The notes under the pieces: model-generated | What the model was told of the DNA's origin: nothing | The model's database searches: none | Seen by the model: the letters and a program-made list of their open reading frames with translations, nothing else | Assembly (NCBI RefSeq): GCF_000821085.1 | Contig: NZ_CCXR01000001.1 | Location: forward strand, 827,001-891,000 | DNA length: 64,000 nucleotides | Direction of reading: 5' to 3' | DNA from: Bacillus sp. B-jedd | GTDB taxonomy: Bacteria; Bacillota; Bacilli; Bacillales; Cytobacillaceae | Made by a program: the position numbers and the translations under genes | Shown: piece after piece, positions 33,225 to 42,788 of the stretch | How the letters are laid out: each line of letters opens with the position of its first letter | Numbering within the stretch: the stretch's first letter is position 1

Positions 33225-34499
33225 ATGAAGAAAGCACTATCACTCTTTTTAATGGCCGTACTTTTGATTGGTTCCCTGGCAGCATGCGGCCCTAAAAGGG
33301 AAGAAACCGGCGGCAAGGATAACAAGAAAAGCGAAGAAGCTGCCAAGCCGGAAAAACTGATTGTTTGGGAAGACCAGGACAAAGGTGCGGCACTCGAGGA
33401 TGCGGCTAAATCATTCGAGAAAGAAACTGGCATTAAGATTGAATTCAGAGAGTTGAATATCACGAAGATGCAGGAAACCCTTGCATTGGATGGAGGAACT
33501 GAAAAGGCTCCTGATGTTATTACGATGTCCCATGACGGTGTAGGCCCTTCAGTTGTCAAAGGCTATATAAAAGAACTGAATGTTAGTGATGAAGTACTTT
33601 CCAAGTTCACTGATGCATCTGTGGACGCCCTCAAGTATGAAGGAAAACTCTATGCACTTCCGAAAGCTGTAGAAACACCAGTTTTCATTTATAACAAAAA
33701 GCTTCTCCCTGAAGTTCCTGCGACAATGGACGAGCTTTATGCAAAATCCAAGGAAGTTACGAAAGACGGAAACTATGGATTCCTGGCAATTTGGGATGAC
33801 TTTTACCATGCGCACGGAGTATTTTCCGGATTTGGCGCGTATGTGTTCGGCGAAAAAGATGGCAAGCCTGATGTATCTGATATCGGCTTGAACAATGATG
33901 ACGCAGTTGCAGCAAGCGATTATATCAAAAAGTGGTATGCTGAAGGATTATTCCCAAGGGGTATCATCGGTGAAAAATCAAATGACCAAATGAACGGGCT
34001 TTTCAAGGATGGAAAAGCGATTGCGGTTCAAAACGGTCCATGGGCATTCCAGGATTACAAGGCTGCTGGAATTGATTTCGGCGTCGCACCAATGCCTAAA
34101 CTGCCAAACGGCCAGCCAGTGAAAACGTTCATGGGAGTTAAAGGCTGGTTTGTAACAAACTTCAGTAAAAACCCTGAGTGGGCGCAAAAGTTCGTTGAAC
34201 ATCTTACAAATGAAGAAAATGCGAAAAAGCGCTTTGAACTGACTGGGGAAATTCCTCCGATGAAGTCGTTGATTGAAGATCAGAACTTCGTTAACAGCAA
34301 CGAAGGAGCCGCAGCAGTAATGGCTCAGTCTGCTGATGCTGTTCCAATGCCAAGTGTTCCGGAAATGGCTGAGGTATGGGTACCTATGAAAAATGCAGTC
34401 CAGACTGTCGTAACAAACAAGGCAGATTCCAAAAAGGCGCTTGACGATGCAGTTAAGCAAATCAAACAAAACATCGAAGCGAACCACGGCGGAAAGTAA
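33225..34499 (+). CDS. mdxE: Maltodextrin-binding lipoprotein MdxE
   Basis: The ATG at 33225 follows AGGAGGG. The 424-residue product has a lipoprotein signal with lipobox SLAAC (Cys21), then a family 1 solute-binding fold. Motifs include KLIVWEDQDKGAALEDAAKS, DVITMSHDGVGPSVVKGYIK and FMGVKGWFV, as in maltose- and maltodextrin-binding proteins. It delivers maltodextrins to MdxFG. A stem-loop separates it from mdxF, as expected for a receptor made in excess. Confidence 0.93.
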   Translation: MKKALSLFLMAVLLIGSLAACGPKREETGGKDNKKSEEAAKPEKLIVWEDQDKGAALEDAAKSFEKETGIKIEFRELNITKMQETLALDGGTEKAPDVITMSHDGVGPSVVKGYIKELNVSDEVLSKFTDASVDALKYEGKLYALPKAVETPVFIYNKKLLPEVPATMDELYAKSKEVTKDGNYGFLAIWDDFYHAHGVFSGFGAYVFGEKDGKPDVSDIGLNNDDAVAASDYIKKWYAEGLFPRGIIGEKSNDQMNGLFKDGKAIAVQNGPWAFQDYKAAGIDFGVAPMPKLPNGQPVKTFMGVKGWFVTNFSKNPEWAQKFVEHLTNEENAKKRFELTGEIPPMKSLIEDQNFVNSNEGAAAVMAQSADAVPMPSVPEMAEVWVPMKNAVQTVVTNKADSKKALDDAVKQIKQNIEANHGGK

Positions 34500-34522
34500 C
34501 GCCAGTTGATTGAAATTTTTTT

Positions 34523-34557
34523 GAAGCGGTATCCCGGCCAGGGATACTGCTTCATTT
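34523..34557 (+). terminator. Attenuator stem-loop between mdxE and mdxF
   Basis: GAAGCGGTATCCC pairs with GGGATACTGCTTC (13 bp, one G-U) followed by ATTTT. The weak T-run suggests partial termination or RNA stabilisation. Confidence 0.65.
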
Positions 34558-34646
34558 TACTGAATGAAACGCTGGCCATCTTTTTGCTGGAAGAATAACT
34601 TCTGCCGCTTGGAAAAGAAGATAGAGAGAAAGGGGATTCCTTTCAA

Positions 34647-35927
34647 ATGGACGGAACACTAAGGTCGAACCACCGGAAAGTCGCAACGGCTTTATCCGTG
34701 GTCCCAGGACTGGGACAATTGTACAATCGGCAATATGCAAAAGGGATTATTTTTCTAATCCTGTCGCTTTCCTTTATTATTGCGTTTAAAGATATTTTGA
34801 ATATTGGCCTATGGGGACTGGTCACACTTGGTGAAGTTCTGCCCGAGGACAATTCGATTTTCTTGCTAGTATACGGTATTATCGCCGTCATTTTGCTACT
34901 ATTTGGACTCGCTTTCTATTATTTCAACTTGCGGGATGCTTATAAAAACGGAAAAAAACGGGATATGGGCCTTGCCCTTAACTCGATAAAAGATCAATAT
35001 CATGCGTTAATAGACGAAGGCTTCCCTTACTTAATGGTTACCCCGGGATTTCTTCTGCTTGTGTTTGTTGTCATCCTTCCGATAATTTTCGTGCTTCTTT
35101 TAGCCTTTACGAATTATAATCTCTATCATCAGTGGCCCGCTAAATTGGTTGACTGGGTCGGATTTGCGAACTTTACTAAACTATTCACTTTGGATATTTG
35201 GCGGAATACATTCTTTAGTGTATTTGCCTGGACGATATTATGGACATTCGGGGCGACGACCTTTCAGATTGCCCTCGGCATTTTCCTTGCAGTCCTTGTA
35301 AACCAGAAGGATTTAAAAGGAAAGGCGATTATCCGGACGATTTTGATTTTGCCATGGGCAGTTCCGGCATTTGTTTCGATCCTGATTTTCTCGGGGATGT
35401 TCAATGAAAGTTTCGGTGCTATAAATAATATTGTCCTGGATGCCTTTGGCATTGGCCCGGTCCACTGGATGACCGAAGCCGTATGGACAAGGATAGCCCT
35501 GATCATGATTCAGACGTGGCTTGGCTTCCCATTCATTTTTGCAATGGTGACAGGAGTGCTGCAGGCGATTCCGGATGAACTGTATGAAGCGGCTACAGTT
35601 GATGGAGCCTCAAGATTCCAGCAATTCCGGTCGATTACGTTCCCGCTCGTCATGTTCTCGATTTCGCCAATTTTAATTACACAATACACGTTCAACTTTA
35701 ATAACTTTAATATTATTTATTTGTTTAACTCGGGCGGCCCGGCGGTTTCAGGCCAGAATGCCGGCGGAACAGATATCCTGATATCCTGGATCTACAGCCT
35801 GACTGTTTCAAGCCAGGAATATGGCATGGCGGCTGCGATTACGATGATTCTTTCCGCAATTGTCATAACCGTTGCTCTTTGGCAGTTCAGGAGAACGAAG
35901 GCGTTTACTGAGGAGGGCACAATGTGA
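34647..35927 (+). CDS. mdxF: Maltodextrin ABC transporter permease MdxF
   Basis: The 426-residue permease has an extra N-terminal hydrophobic region (about residues 20-100), then the MalF-type core of six helices with the EAA loop ELYEAATVDGASRFQQFRSI. An NFNNFNIIYLFNSGGP motif typical of maltose permeases follows. AAAGGGG precedes the ATG. No ATPase gene is present; in Bacillus the shared ATPase MsmX, encoded elsewhere, energises this transporter. Confidence 0.92.
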   Translation: MDGTLRSNHRKVATALSVVPGLGQLYNRQYAKGIIFLILSLSFIIAFKDILNIGLWGLVTLGEVLPEDNSIFLLVYGIIAVILLLFGLAFYYFNLRDAYKNGKKRDMGLALNSIKDQYHALIDEGFPYLMVTPGFLLLVFVVILPIIFVLLLAFTNYNLYHQWPAKLVDWVGFANFTKLFTLDIWRNTFFSVFAWTILWTFGATTFQIALGIFLAVLVNQKDLKGKAIIRTILILPWAVPAFVSILIFSGMFNESFGAINNIVLDAFGIGPVHWMTEAVWTRIALIMIQTWLGFPFIFAMVTGVLQAIPDELYEAATVDGASRFQQFRSITFPLVMFSISPILITQYTFNFNNFNIIYLFNSGGPAVSGQNAGGTDILISWIYSLTVSSQEYGMAAAITMILSAIVITVALWQFRRTKAFTEEGTM

Positions 35928-36769
35928 TGAATATGAAGACACAAAGGGCTATCCGCCTTTCGCTCACCTATCTTGTTGTCCTGATCATGGCTATAGTGAT
36001 TATTTATCCAATCCTTTGGATTCTTGGCGCATCGGTCACACCGGGTATGAGCCTTTCCAGTTCATCGCTGATTCCTAAAAACCCGACGCTTGACCATTAT
36101 AAAGAAATTTTCGATCCGGCCAAAAGCGATTACTTAATCTGGTATTGGAATACACTGAAAATTTCCTTTACGACGATGGCGGGTTCTGTCGTTGTCATCA
36201 GCCTGATGGCCTATTCGTTTTCGCGCTATCGGTTTGTTGGCAGGAAGAATGGCTTGACCCTTTTCCTGCTGCTGCAAATGATCCCTAATTTCGCGGCGTT
36301 GATTGCCATCTTCGTCCTGGCCAGGGTGGCAAACCTGCTCGATACCCATTTGGGGTTGATATTGATTTATGTCGGCGGCTCGATTCCGATGAACACCTGG
36401 CTGATGAAAGGCTATCTGGACTCCATCCCGAAGGAACTGGATGAAAGCGCCCGGATGGACGGAGCCGGCCATATGCGGATTTTCCTGCAAATCATTATGC
36501 CACTCGCAAAGCCGATCATCGCAGTCGTCGCTCTCTTTAACTTCATAGCGCCATTTACTGATTTTATTCTCGCAAAAGTTCTCCTCCGCTCCGAGGAAAA
36601 CTTTACTCTCGCAGTAGGTCTATACGATTTGGTATCACGCCAGTTTGGCAGCGAGTATACGACCTTCGCAGCTGGTTCGGTCTTAATCGCCATCCCAATC
36701 GCAATCCTGTTCCTGTCATTCCAGAAATACTTCGTCTCAGGATTAACCGCTGGAGGAACAAAGGGCTGA
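35927..36769 (+). CDS. mdxG: Maltodextrin ABC transporter permease MdxG
   Basis: The ATG at 35927 overlaps the mdxF stop, and GAGGAGGG lies upstream. A GTG one codon earlier is an alternative. The 280-residue MalG-type permease has six helices and the EAA loop ELDESARMDGAGHMRIFLQI. It ends with FLSFQKYFVSGLTAGGTKG, the typical MalG C-terminus that contacts the ATPase. Confidence 0.93.
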   Translation: MNMKTQRAIRLSLTYLVVLIMAIVIIYPILWILGASVTPGMSLSSSSLIPKNPTLDHYKEIFDPAKSDYLIWYWNTLKISFTTMAGSVVVISLMAYSFSRYRFVGRKNGLTLFLLLQMIPNFAALIAIFVLARVANLLDTHLGLILIYVGGSIPMNTWLMKGYLDSIPKELDESARMDGAGHMRIFLQIIMPLAKPIIAVVALFNFIAPFTDFILAKVLLRSEENFTLAVGLYDLVSRQFGSEYTTFAAGSVLIAIPIAILFLSFQKYFVSGLTAGGTKG

Positions 36770-36821
36770 TTTAACCAACTTTTAAAATAGGAAGACAATG
36801 GACGTCATTTGCTTTCAAGCA

Positions 36822-36952
36822 TGTTGGTTTTAGCGTAGGGCACGTAGACTCCTGCGGGATGCAGCGGCAAGTGGAGACCCCGCAGGCGCAAAGCGGCGAG
36901 TAGGCTCCACTGGCGCCCCGCGGAAAGCGAAGTGCCAGGAGCAAAATCAACA
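36822..36952 (+). repeat. Bacillaceae GC-rich repeat between mdxG and the GH31 gene
   Basis: This is a compact copy of the core repeat (CCTGCGGGATGCAGCGGCAA, GGAGACCCCGCAGG, TAGGCTCCACTGGCGCCCCG), framed by imperfect ends TGTTGGTTTT and AAAATCAACA. It fills most of the 360-bp gap. The rest holds a terminator. Confidence 0.78.
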
Positions 36953-37020
36953 TCAAGATTATATAAATATATCTGCAGGATGAGTGTCACAACTATATTT
37001 AAAATTCTAATAAACAAAGG

Positions 37021-37074
37021 GGGAACGGAATTGAATTCAGAGTAATTACTATCTCTAATTCCGTCCCTCTTTTT
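37021..37074 (+). terminator. Intrinsic terminator of the mdx operon
   Basis: GGGAACGGAATT pairs with AATTCCGTCCC, with one bulged base, followed by TCTTTTT. An inner AGAG/CTCT pairing extends it. Confidence 0.65.
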
Positions 37075-37128
37075 CTATGAAAATGAACATATATAAGCGA
37101 TAGATTTTTTAGCGAAGGAGTAAGAACA

Positions 37129-39489
37129 ATGCTGGAAGATTCAAGTTTTGCCATACACCCCGAATTACAAGGCCAAAGCAGTGCCCAGAAACTGAACAGG
37201 ATTGGCCGGGCTGCCGGCTTCACTCAGATCGAAAACGGCATTTCGATCCAGACTGAATCAGGGAATCTTAACATCGCATTCTCCAGAGAAGATATTGTCC
37301 GGATCGCCATTAATTTTCAAGGGGAAACAGCCGGCCAAACGAGTCCGGCCATCATTCCGAACAGCAGAAGCGTGGAATTCATTATGGAAGAAACCGCAGC
37401 TGCCTACCACGTCAAATCAAAGCAGCTCAACGTGTTTATTGAAAAAAGTCCGATTTCAGTCACTGTAAAAGACAGCGAAGGCAGAACACTCTTGCAGGAT
37501 GCGGAACTGGGAATGGGGTATTCGGAAGGCGCGGGGGTTTATTGCCAAAAAACTCTCCATCCGGATGACCACTTTTATGGGTTCGGTGAAAAGACAGGCT
37601 TTTTGGATAAGCGGGGCGAAAAGCTTGTCATGTGGAATACAGACGTATATGCGCCGCATAACCCGGAAACAGACCCGCTTTATCAATCAATTCCCTTTTT
37701 CATGGTTTTGAGGGACGGGAAAGCAACCGGAATTTATTTCGATAACACCTTTAAGTCGTTTTTTGATTTAGGAAGCAACAATGAAACATTTTCTTTCGGA
37801 GCTGAAGGCGGCCAGCTTGATTATTACGTCATGGCCGGGCCGGATCCAAAGAGTGTGGTCGAGCAATATACCTTCCTGACAGGGAGGATGCCGATTCCGC
37901 CAAAATGGGCGTTGGGGTACCACCAGTCCAGATACAGCTATGCAAATGAAGAAGAAGTTATGGACGTTGTCCGCCTTTTTGGCGATAAGGGAATTCCACT
38001 CGATGCAATTTATCTTGATATTCATTATATGGATGGCTATAGGGTATTCACCTTCGACAAGGAAACCTTCCCTCATTTTGCCGAAATGGTCGAGGCTTTG
38101 AAGGAAAAGGGAATCCAGGTCGTCCCGATTGTCGATCCCGGCGTTAAAATGGATCCGGAATATGGAGTATATCAGGATGGGGTCGTTCAAGACTATTTTT
38201 GCAAATATCCAACCGATGAAATATATTACGGCGAAGTTTGGCCAGGACAGAGCGCGTTTCCCGATTTTACCGAAACAAGTGTCCGGAACTGGTGGGGGGA
38301 CCTCCACAGCTTTTATGCCGAAAAAGGAATAGAAGGCATATGGAATGATATGAATGAGCCTTCTGTTTTCAATGAATCAAAAACAATGGACCTATTCGTC
38401 ATCCATAAAAATGACGGAAGCCCGAAAACACACCAGGAGCTTCATAATCTTTACGGCTTGCTGATGGCCGAGGCGACTGTTGGCGGGATGAAAAAGCATC
38501 TGAAAGGGAAGCGGACATTCCTGCTGACGCGCGCGGGCTTTTCAGGAATCCAGCGCTATGCGGCGGTTTGGACTGGTGATAACCGCAGTTTTTGGGAGCA
38601 CCTGCAAATGTCCCTGCCAATGTTGATGAATTTAGGCTTGTCCGGCGTTGCGTTTTCTGGAACGGATGTCGGCGGCTTCGCCCATGACAGCAATGGCGAA
38701 CTGCTGACAAGGTGGACGCAGGCTGGCGCATTGACGCCGTATTTCAGGAATCATTCCGTCCTTGGGTCTGCCAGGCAGGAACCATGGTCCTTCGGGGAAA
38801 AGTATGAAAAGATTATCAAAAAATACATCACCCTGCGCTATGAATGGCTTCCACAGCTTTATACACTGTTTCATGAAGCCCACAAATCCGGTCTTCCGGT
38901 CATGAGGCCGTTGTTAATGGAATTCCCGGAAGACTCGATGACCTGGAACCTGTCAGACCAATTTATGCTCGGCGATAATGTCATTGTCGCCCCGGTCATG
39001 CAGCCCGGTGCCGTGTGCCGGGTGGTTTACCTGCCTGAAGGCTCCTGGATTAACTATTGGAGTAATGAAATTTATGAAGGCGGAAGGCACCACCTCGTTC
39101 AGGCGGGATTGGACACCCTGCCAATTTTCGTTAAACAGGGGACGGCCATTGCTTTAACAGACGGCAAATTGACGACAGCGGTACCTGATCAAAAGCTGCT
39201 CCTCCATCTGTACTATAAGGAAGGAACTGAAAGCGTCCTTTCTTTATATGAGGATGACGGAAGTACTTTTGCTTATGAAGAAGGAAAGTGGTTGAACAGG
39301 CAATACAACTTTGTCCAAAATAAAAATGAAATTATTATTTCTGCAAAGGATGAGGGAGAGTTTTCCCCATCATGGAAGGAAGTCGAACTCATTGTCCACG
39401 GGGACGGAAGGGAACTGAAACTCCAAATCGATGGGCAAGTGAAACCTCCTGCAAAAAAGACAAGTAAAACAACCACATATATTTTATAA
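37129..39489 (+). CDS. Alpha-glucosidase, glycoside hydrolase family 31
   Basis: The 786-residue cytoplasmic enzyme releases glucose from the non-reducing ends of imported maltodextrins. The N-terminal beta-sandwich contains YGFGEKTGFLDKRG. The barrel holds the nucleophile Asp407 in GIWNDMNEPSVF and the acid/base Asp484 in WTGDNRSFW. A C-terminal beta domain completes it. There is no signal peptide. AGCGAAGGAG precedes the ATG. B. subtilis uses a GH13 enzyme (MalL) at this step. A GH31 enzyme in the mdx cluster is a different solution to the same step. Confidence 0.92.
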   Translation: MLEDSSFAIHPELQGQSSAQKLNRIGRAAGFTQIENGISIQTESGNLNIAFSREDIVRIAINFQGETAGQTSPAIIPNSRSVEFIMEETAAAYHVKSKQLNVFIEKSPISVTVKDSEGRTLLQDAELGMGYSEGAGVYCQKTLHPDDHFYGFGEKTGFLDKRGEKLVMWNTDVYAPHNPETDPLYQSIPFFMVLRDGKATGIYFDNTFKSFFDLGSNNETFSFGAEGGQLDYYVMAGPDPKSVVEQYTFLTGRMPIPPKWALGYHQSRYSYANEEEVMDVVRLFGDKGIPLDAIYLDIHYMDGYRVFTFDKETFPHFAEMVEALKEKGIQVVPIVDPGVKMDPEYGVYQDGVVQDYFCKYPTDEIYYGEVWPGQSAFPDFTETSVRNWWGDLHSFYAEKGIEGIWNDMNEPSVFNESKTMDLFVIHKNDGSPKTHQELHNLYGLLMAEATVGGMKKHLKGKRTFLLTRAGFSGIQRYAAVWTGDNRSFWEHLQMSLPMLMNLGLSGVAFSGTDVGGFAHDSNGELLTRWTQAGALTPYFRNHSVLGSARQEPWSFGEKYEKIIKKYITLRYEWLPQLYTLFHEAHKSGLPVMRPLLMEFPEDSMTWNLSDQFMLGDNVIVAPVMQPGAVCRVVYLPEGSWINYWSNEIYEGGRHHLVQAGLDTLPIFVKQGTAIALTDGKLTTAVPDQKLLLHLYYKEGTESVLSLYEDDGSTFAYEEGKWLNRQYNFVQNKNEIIISAKDEGEFSPSWKEVELIVHGDGRELKLQIDGQVKPPAKKTSKTTTYIL

Positions 39490-39498
39490 TTATTTTGC

Positions 39499-39905
39499 TA
39501 TATAGGTTGAACATAATAATTACACTTTTTAAATTGAATAGCTGGTTGATAGGAGCTCAGGCATGTAGACTCCTCGAAAATGCTAACGCATTTCCTTCGT
39601 GCCAAGCCCATTCGAGGAAGTCGGTTGTCCTGCGGGATTGAGCGGCAAGGGGAGACCCCGCAGGAGCAACGCGACGAGGAGGCTCCACTGACGCCCCGCG
39701 GAAAGCGAAATGCCCGGAGCGGATATCAGCCACAAAGCCCATTCGAGGAAGTCGGTTGTCCTGCGGGATTGAGCGGCAAGGGGAGACCCCGCAGGAGCAA
39801 CGCGACGAGGAGGCTCCACTGACGCCCCGCGGAAAGCGAAATGCCCGGAGCGGATATCAGCCACAACGTTACCGATTGATTCTAATCTTTAATTCAACCT
39901 ATATA
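39499..39905. mobile_element. MITE-like element, copy 2, with internal duplication
   Basis: The ends are 13-bp perfect inverted repeats, TATATAGGTTGAA (39499-39511) and TTCAACCTATATA (39893-39905). The left 100 bp match copy 1 at 2.8 kb almost base for base. This copy is 407 bp instead of 274 because its interior is duplicated. It fills the gap between the GH31 gene and the LacI-type regulator and encodes nothing credible. Confidence 0.68.
39604..39865 (+). repeat. Two tandem 131-bp units of the Bacillaceae repeat
   Basis: The unit beginning AAGCCCATTCGAGGAAGTCG (39604-39734) is repeated without visible change at 39735-39865. Perfect identity points to a recent duplication inside the MITE. 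Confidence 0.85.
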
Positions 39906-39954
39906 TTATATTTGCTAAATAAACGGAAATTTCAAAAAGGAAGGGGTGATGCGT

Positions 39955-40977
39955 GTGGCTGTAACAATAAAAGATGTTGCAAAATTAGCTAATGTAGCAC
40001 CTTCTACAGTTTCCAGGGTGATTGCAAACAGTCCGAGAATCAGCACAGAAACAAAGAAAAAAGTAAAAGATGCCATGAAAGAACTTGGATATCATCCCAA
40101 CTTCATAGCCAGGAGCCTGGTCAGCCAATCAACTCAGGTAATCGGCATGATCATGCCAAGTTCGGACGCCGTCTTCGAAAATCCTTTTTTTCAGACAGTC
40201 ATCAAAGGAATCATCGAGGGAGCAAGAGTAAAAAATTATGCCATTCAAATGCTGACCGGCCGAACTGAAGAAGAAAATCTCGAAAGTGTAAAACAAATGG
40301 TCCAAGGAAAACGGGTTGACGGCGCTATTCTTCTTTACTCCAAAGTGGAAGACAAAATCATCGACTACTTAAAAGAAAGCAGATTCCCATTCGTTGTCAT
40401 TGGCAAGCCTTATAAGGATGTTGAAGAAATTACGCATGTAGACAATGATAACGTCCGCGCCGCAAATCATGTCACAGAATCTCTAATCAGCCTGGGGCAT
40501 AAGAAAATTGCATTCATCGGCGGAAGCCTCGACTTAGTGGTGACAATCGACCGTTTGAACGGCTACAAAGAAGCTTTGGATAATGCCGGCCTGGAGCTTG
40601 TTGACGACTACGTAAAACATGATGATTTTATCCGAGAAGGCGGAAGGGAAGCGGTCCGTGACCTGATGAACCTGGAAAACCAGCCAACAGCCCTGGTGGT
40701 CGCGGATGATTTGATGGCATTAGGGGTTCTGAACATGCTTGATGAACTTGGCATCATGGTTCCCGATGATGTTTCGGTTGTCAGCTTTAACAATGTCCTG
40801 CTCGCTGAATTGGCCCGCCCGCAGCTGACGTCCGTCGATATCAATATTTTCGACCTTGGCTTCCAGGCGGCGAGAAGCCTGATCCAAACCATCAAAGATC
40901 CAAACGAACCAGTAAAGCGGATCATCATTAAACATCATATCGTCAAACGCAGTTCCTGCGCCAAATTACCTGATTAA
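39955..40977 (+). CDS. malR: LacI family regulator of maltodextrin genes
   Basis: The GTG at 39955 (MAVTIKDVAKLANVAPSTVS) lies 8 bp after AAGGAAGGGG. An ATG two codons earlier is the alternative. The 340-residue protein has the LacI helix-turn-helix (about 3-25), the hinge helix (NFIARSLVSQ) and a periplasmic-binding-like effector domain with VIGMIMPSSDAVFENPFF. It closes the mdx/GH31 cluster and is the best candidate for binding the operator before mdxE. The symbol rests on context. Confidence 0.85.
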   Translation: MAVTIKDVAKLANVAPSTVSRVIANSPRISTETKKKVKDAMKELGYHPNFIARSLVSQSTQVIGMIMPSSDAVFENPFFQTVIKGIIEGARVKNYAIQMLTGRTEEENLESVKQMVQGKRVDGAILLYSKVEDKIIDYLKESRFPFVVIGKPYKDVEEITHVDNDNVRAANHVTESLISLGHKKIAFIGGSLDLVVTIDRLNGYKEALDNAGLELVDDYVKHDDFIREGGREAVRDLMNLENQPTALVVADDLMALGVLNMLDELGIMVPDDVSVVSFNNVLLAELARPQLTSVDINIFDLGFQAARSLIQTIKDPNEPVKRIIIKHHIVKRSSCAKLPD

Positions 40978-40986
40978 ATGAAATGA

Positions 40987-41021
40987 AAGAGAAGCGCCTC
41001 AAGCGAGTCGCTTCTCTTTTT
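40987..41021 (+). terminator. Intrinsic terminator after the LacI-type regulator
   Basis: AAGAGAAGCG pairs with CGCTTCTCTT, followed by a T-run. Confidence 0.82.
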
Positions 41022-41033
41022 AGTGTGAAGTCT

Positions 41034-41903
41034 TTAACCGTTAACGATTTTCCCGCCATTTATATGGATCATCTGTCCGCTTATATAGGCAGAGTCATCT
41101 GATGCGAGGAAAACGTAGGCCGGCGCCAATTCAAATGGCTGCCCCGCGCGTCCCATCGGCGTATCGGCCCCGAACTTTTCAACCTGCTGCTCATCGAATG
41201 TTGAAGGAATCAGAGGTGTCCAAATCGGTCCTGGGGCGACGCCGTTTACCCTGATGCCGTCTTTTGCAAGCGACATGGACAGGGAACGGGTGAACGATAC
41301 GATCGCCCCTTTTGTCGCTGAGTAGTCAAGCAGCGTTTTATGGCCAGCATAGGCTGTAATGGAGGCCGTATTGATGATTGAAGCACCTTCCTTCAAGTGC
41401 GGCAGGGCCGCTTTTGTCAGATGGAACATTGAGAAAATGTTCGTGCGGAACGTCTTTTCAAGCTGCTCTGTGCTGATGTCCAACAAGCTATCCTGTGGAT
41501 GCTGTTCTGCGGCATTGTTCACGAGCACATCCAGCTTGCCGAACTTCTCAATTGTTTTCTCAACTGCTGTTTTGCAGAAAGACTCATCACCGACATCGCC
41601 AGGGATCAGGAGGCACTTTCTGCCCTCGTCCTCGATTTGCCTCCTTGTATCGTCCGCGTCATTGTCCTCATTCAAATAGACGATGGCAACGTCAGCGCCT
41701 TCTTTGGCAAAATAAATCGCTGCCGCCTTCCCAATGCCGCTGTCCCCTCCGGTAATGAGGACGGCTTTATTCTCAAGCTTTCCGCTTCCTTTATATTTTG
41801 GGTCGACATGGATGGGCTCGGGATTCATTTCGCTTGTAAGCCCTGGCTGTTCATCCTGCTCCTGAGGCGGGAAACCGCCTTTTGGCAACTCTTTTTTATT
41901 CAT
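41034..41903 (-). CDS. Short-chain dehydrogenase/reductase, general-stress type
   Basis: The 289-residue NAD(P)-dependent oxidoreductase has an N-terminal tail (about 1-40, KGGFPPQEQDEQPG), the cofactor motif TGGDSGIG, NNAAEQHP, the catalytic serine in NTASITAYAG and the YSATK tyrosine-lysine pair. This is the layout of B. subtilis YdaD, YhdF and YhxC. The substrate is unknown. AAAGGAGGC precedes the ATG. Confidence 0.88.
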   Translation of the reverse strand: MNKKELPKGGFPPQEQDEQPGLTSEMNPEPIHVDPKYKGSGKLENKAVLITGGDSGIGKAAAIYFAKEGADVAIVYLNEDNDADDTRRQIEDEGRKCLLIPGDVGDESFCKTAVEKTIEKFGKLDVLVNNAAEQHPQDSLLDISTEQLEKTFRTNIFSMFHLTKAALPHLKEGASIINTASITAYAGHKTLLDYSATKGAIVSFTRSLSMSLAKDGIRVNGVAPGPIWTPLIPSTFDEQQVEKFGADTPMGRAGQPFELAPAYVFLASDDSAYISGQMIHINGGKIVNG

Positions 41904-41996
41904 GGATTCTGCCTCCTTTTATTTTTGTCCTACTCAACATAATTCCTTCTTTTGCTGGGAATCTAACATGAGAAAAACTGGAAGAGAGGCGTTTGC

Positions 41997-42041
41997 AAAA
42001 AAAGGCGGCACAGCTAGCTGGATTGAGCTAGCTGTGCCGCC
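41997..42041 (-). terminator. Terminator of yitK with a perfect 16-bp stem
   Basis: GGCGGCACAGCTAGCT (42004-42019) and AGCTAGCTGTGCCGCC (42026-42041) are perfect complements around six bases. On the minus strand TTTTTTTGC follows the stem. Confidence 0.88.
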
Positions 42042-42083
42042 TATGAAACAGAATGATATTTTTGCAGGTTACCTTGCTAGATA

Positions 42084-42575
42084 TTAACGGTAATTCATGA
42101 ATTGCACATCGACCGTTAAATCCGCTTCTTTGACAGCGGCGATGATCCGCTGCAGGTCGTCGCGGCTTTTCGCGGTAACGCGGATTTGGTCGTCCTGAAT
42201 TTGGCTCTTAACTTTCAGTCCGCTGTTTTTGATTAGATTATTGATTTTCTTGGCATTCTCTTTATCAATGCCTTGGACCAATTTTGCGCGTTGGCGGACT
42301 GTTCCTCCGGACGCGCCTTCCATTTTGCCATAATCAAGGTTCTTGACCGGGACGCCGCGCCGGATCAATTTGCTGAGCAGAACATCCTTCAGCTGATCCA
42401 TTTTATATTCATCATCAGAAACAAGGACAAGCTCTTCCTTATCAAGGGAAACGTCGCTCTTGGATCCCTTAAAATCGTAACGGGTCTTGATTTCTTTCAT
42501 CGTCGCGGTCACCGCATTAGTCACTTCAGCAAAATCTACTTTGGATACAATATCAAATGAACTATCTTTAGACAT
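42084..42575 (-). CDS. yitK: YajQ family nucleotide-binding protein YitK
   Basis: The ATG at 42575 ([20 protein letters not shown]) follows CGGAGGT. A TTG two codons upstream is less likely. The 163-residue protein is the full YajQ/UPF0234 family, with [26 protein letters not shown] and the C-terminal DVQFMNYR. Homologues bind tRNA or, in Xanthomonas, c-di-GMP. That ligand is of interest because a c-di-GMP riboswitch lies in this window, but binding is unproven here. Confidence 0.92.
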   Translation of the reverse strand: MSKDSSFDIVSKVDFAEVTNAVTATMKEIKTRYDFKGSKSDVSLDKEELVLVSDDEYKMDQLKDVLLSKLIRRGVPVKNLDYGKMEGASGGTVRQRAKLVQGIDKENAKKINNLIKNSGLKVKSQIQDDQIRVTAKSRDDLQRIIAAVKEADLTVDVQFMNYR

Positions 42576-42600
42576 GGTCAACCTCCGATACTGTTTTTCA

Positions 42601-42725
42601 TAATCCAGCTCAAGCGCCTAACCCCTCGAGGTCATAAGCCATATCCCTCCGGAGGGCAGGCCCGTCCTCCGGGCTCCGTCTTATGCTGGTCGGGGCTGAC
42701 CGAGGCGCTTTCGCTTTTTGTTCTT
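42601..42725. repeat. 120-bp Bacillaceae hairpin repeat, copy 2
   Basis: Nearly identical to 6311-6430, including the whole CCTCCGGAGGGCAGGCCCGT apex. The stem pairs AGCGCC/GGCGCT and ACCCC/GGGGCT. It lies between the divergent genes yitK and cvfB. Confidence 0.75.
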
Positions 42726-42788
42726 CTAGTTCCATTATAGTAAAATAAAGAAAGTGAAACAACAAATGGCAGGACGGAGGAATTTAGA

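Noticed and set aside
39580..39992. Open frames in the repeats (for example 39580-39822 and 39756-39992)
   Set aside because: They coincide with the GC-rich Bacillaceae repeat, exist on both strands and lack start signals.
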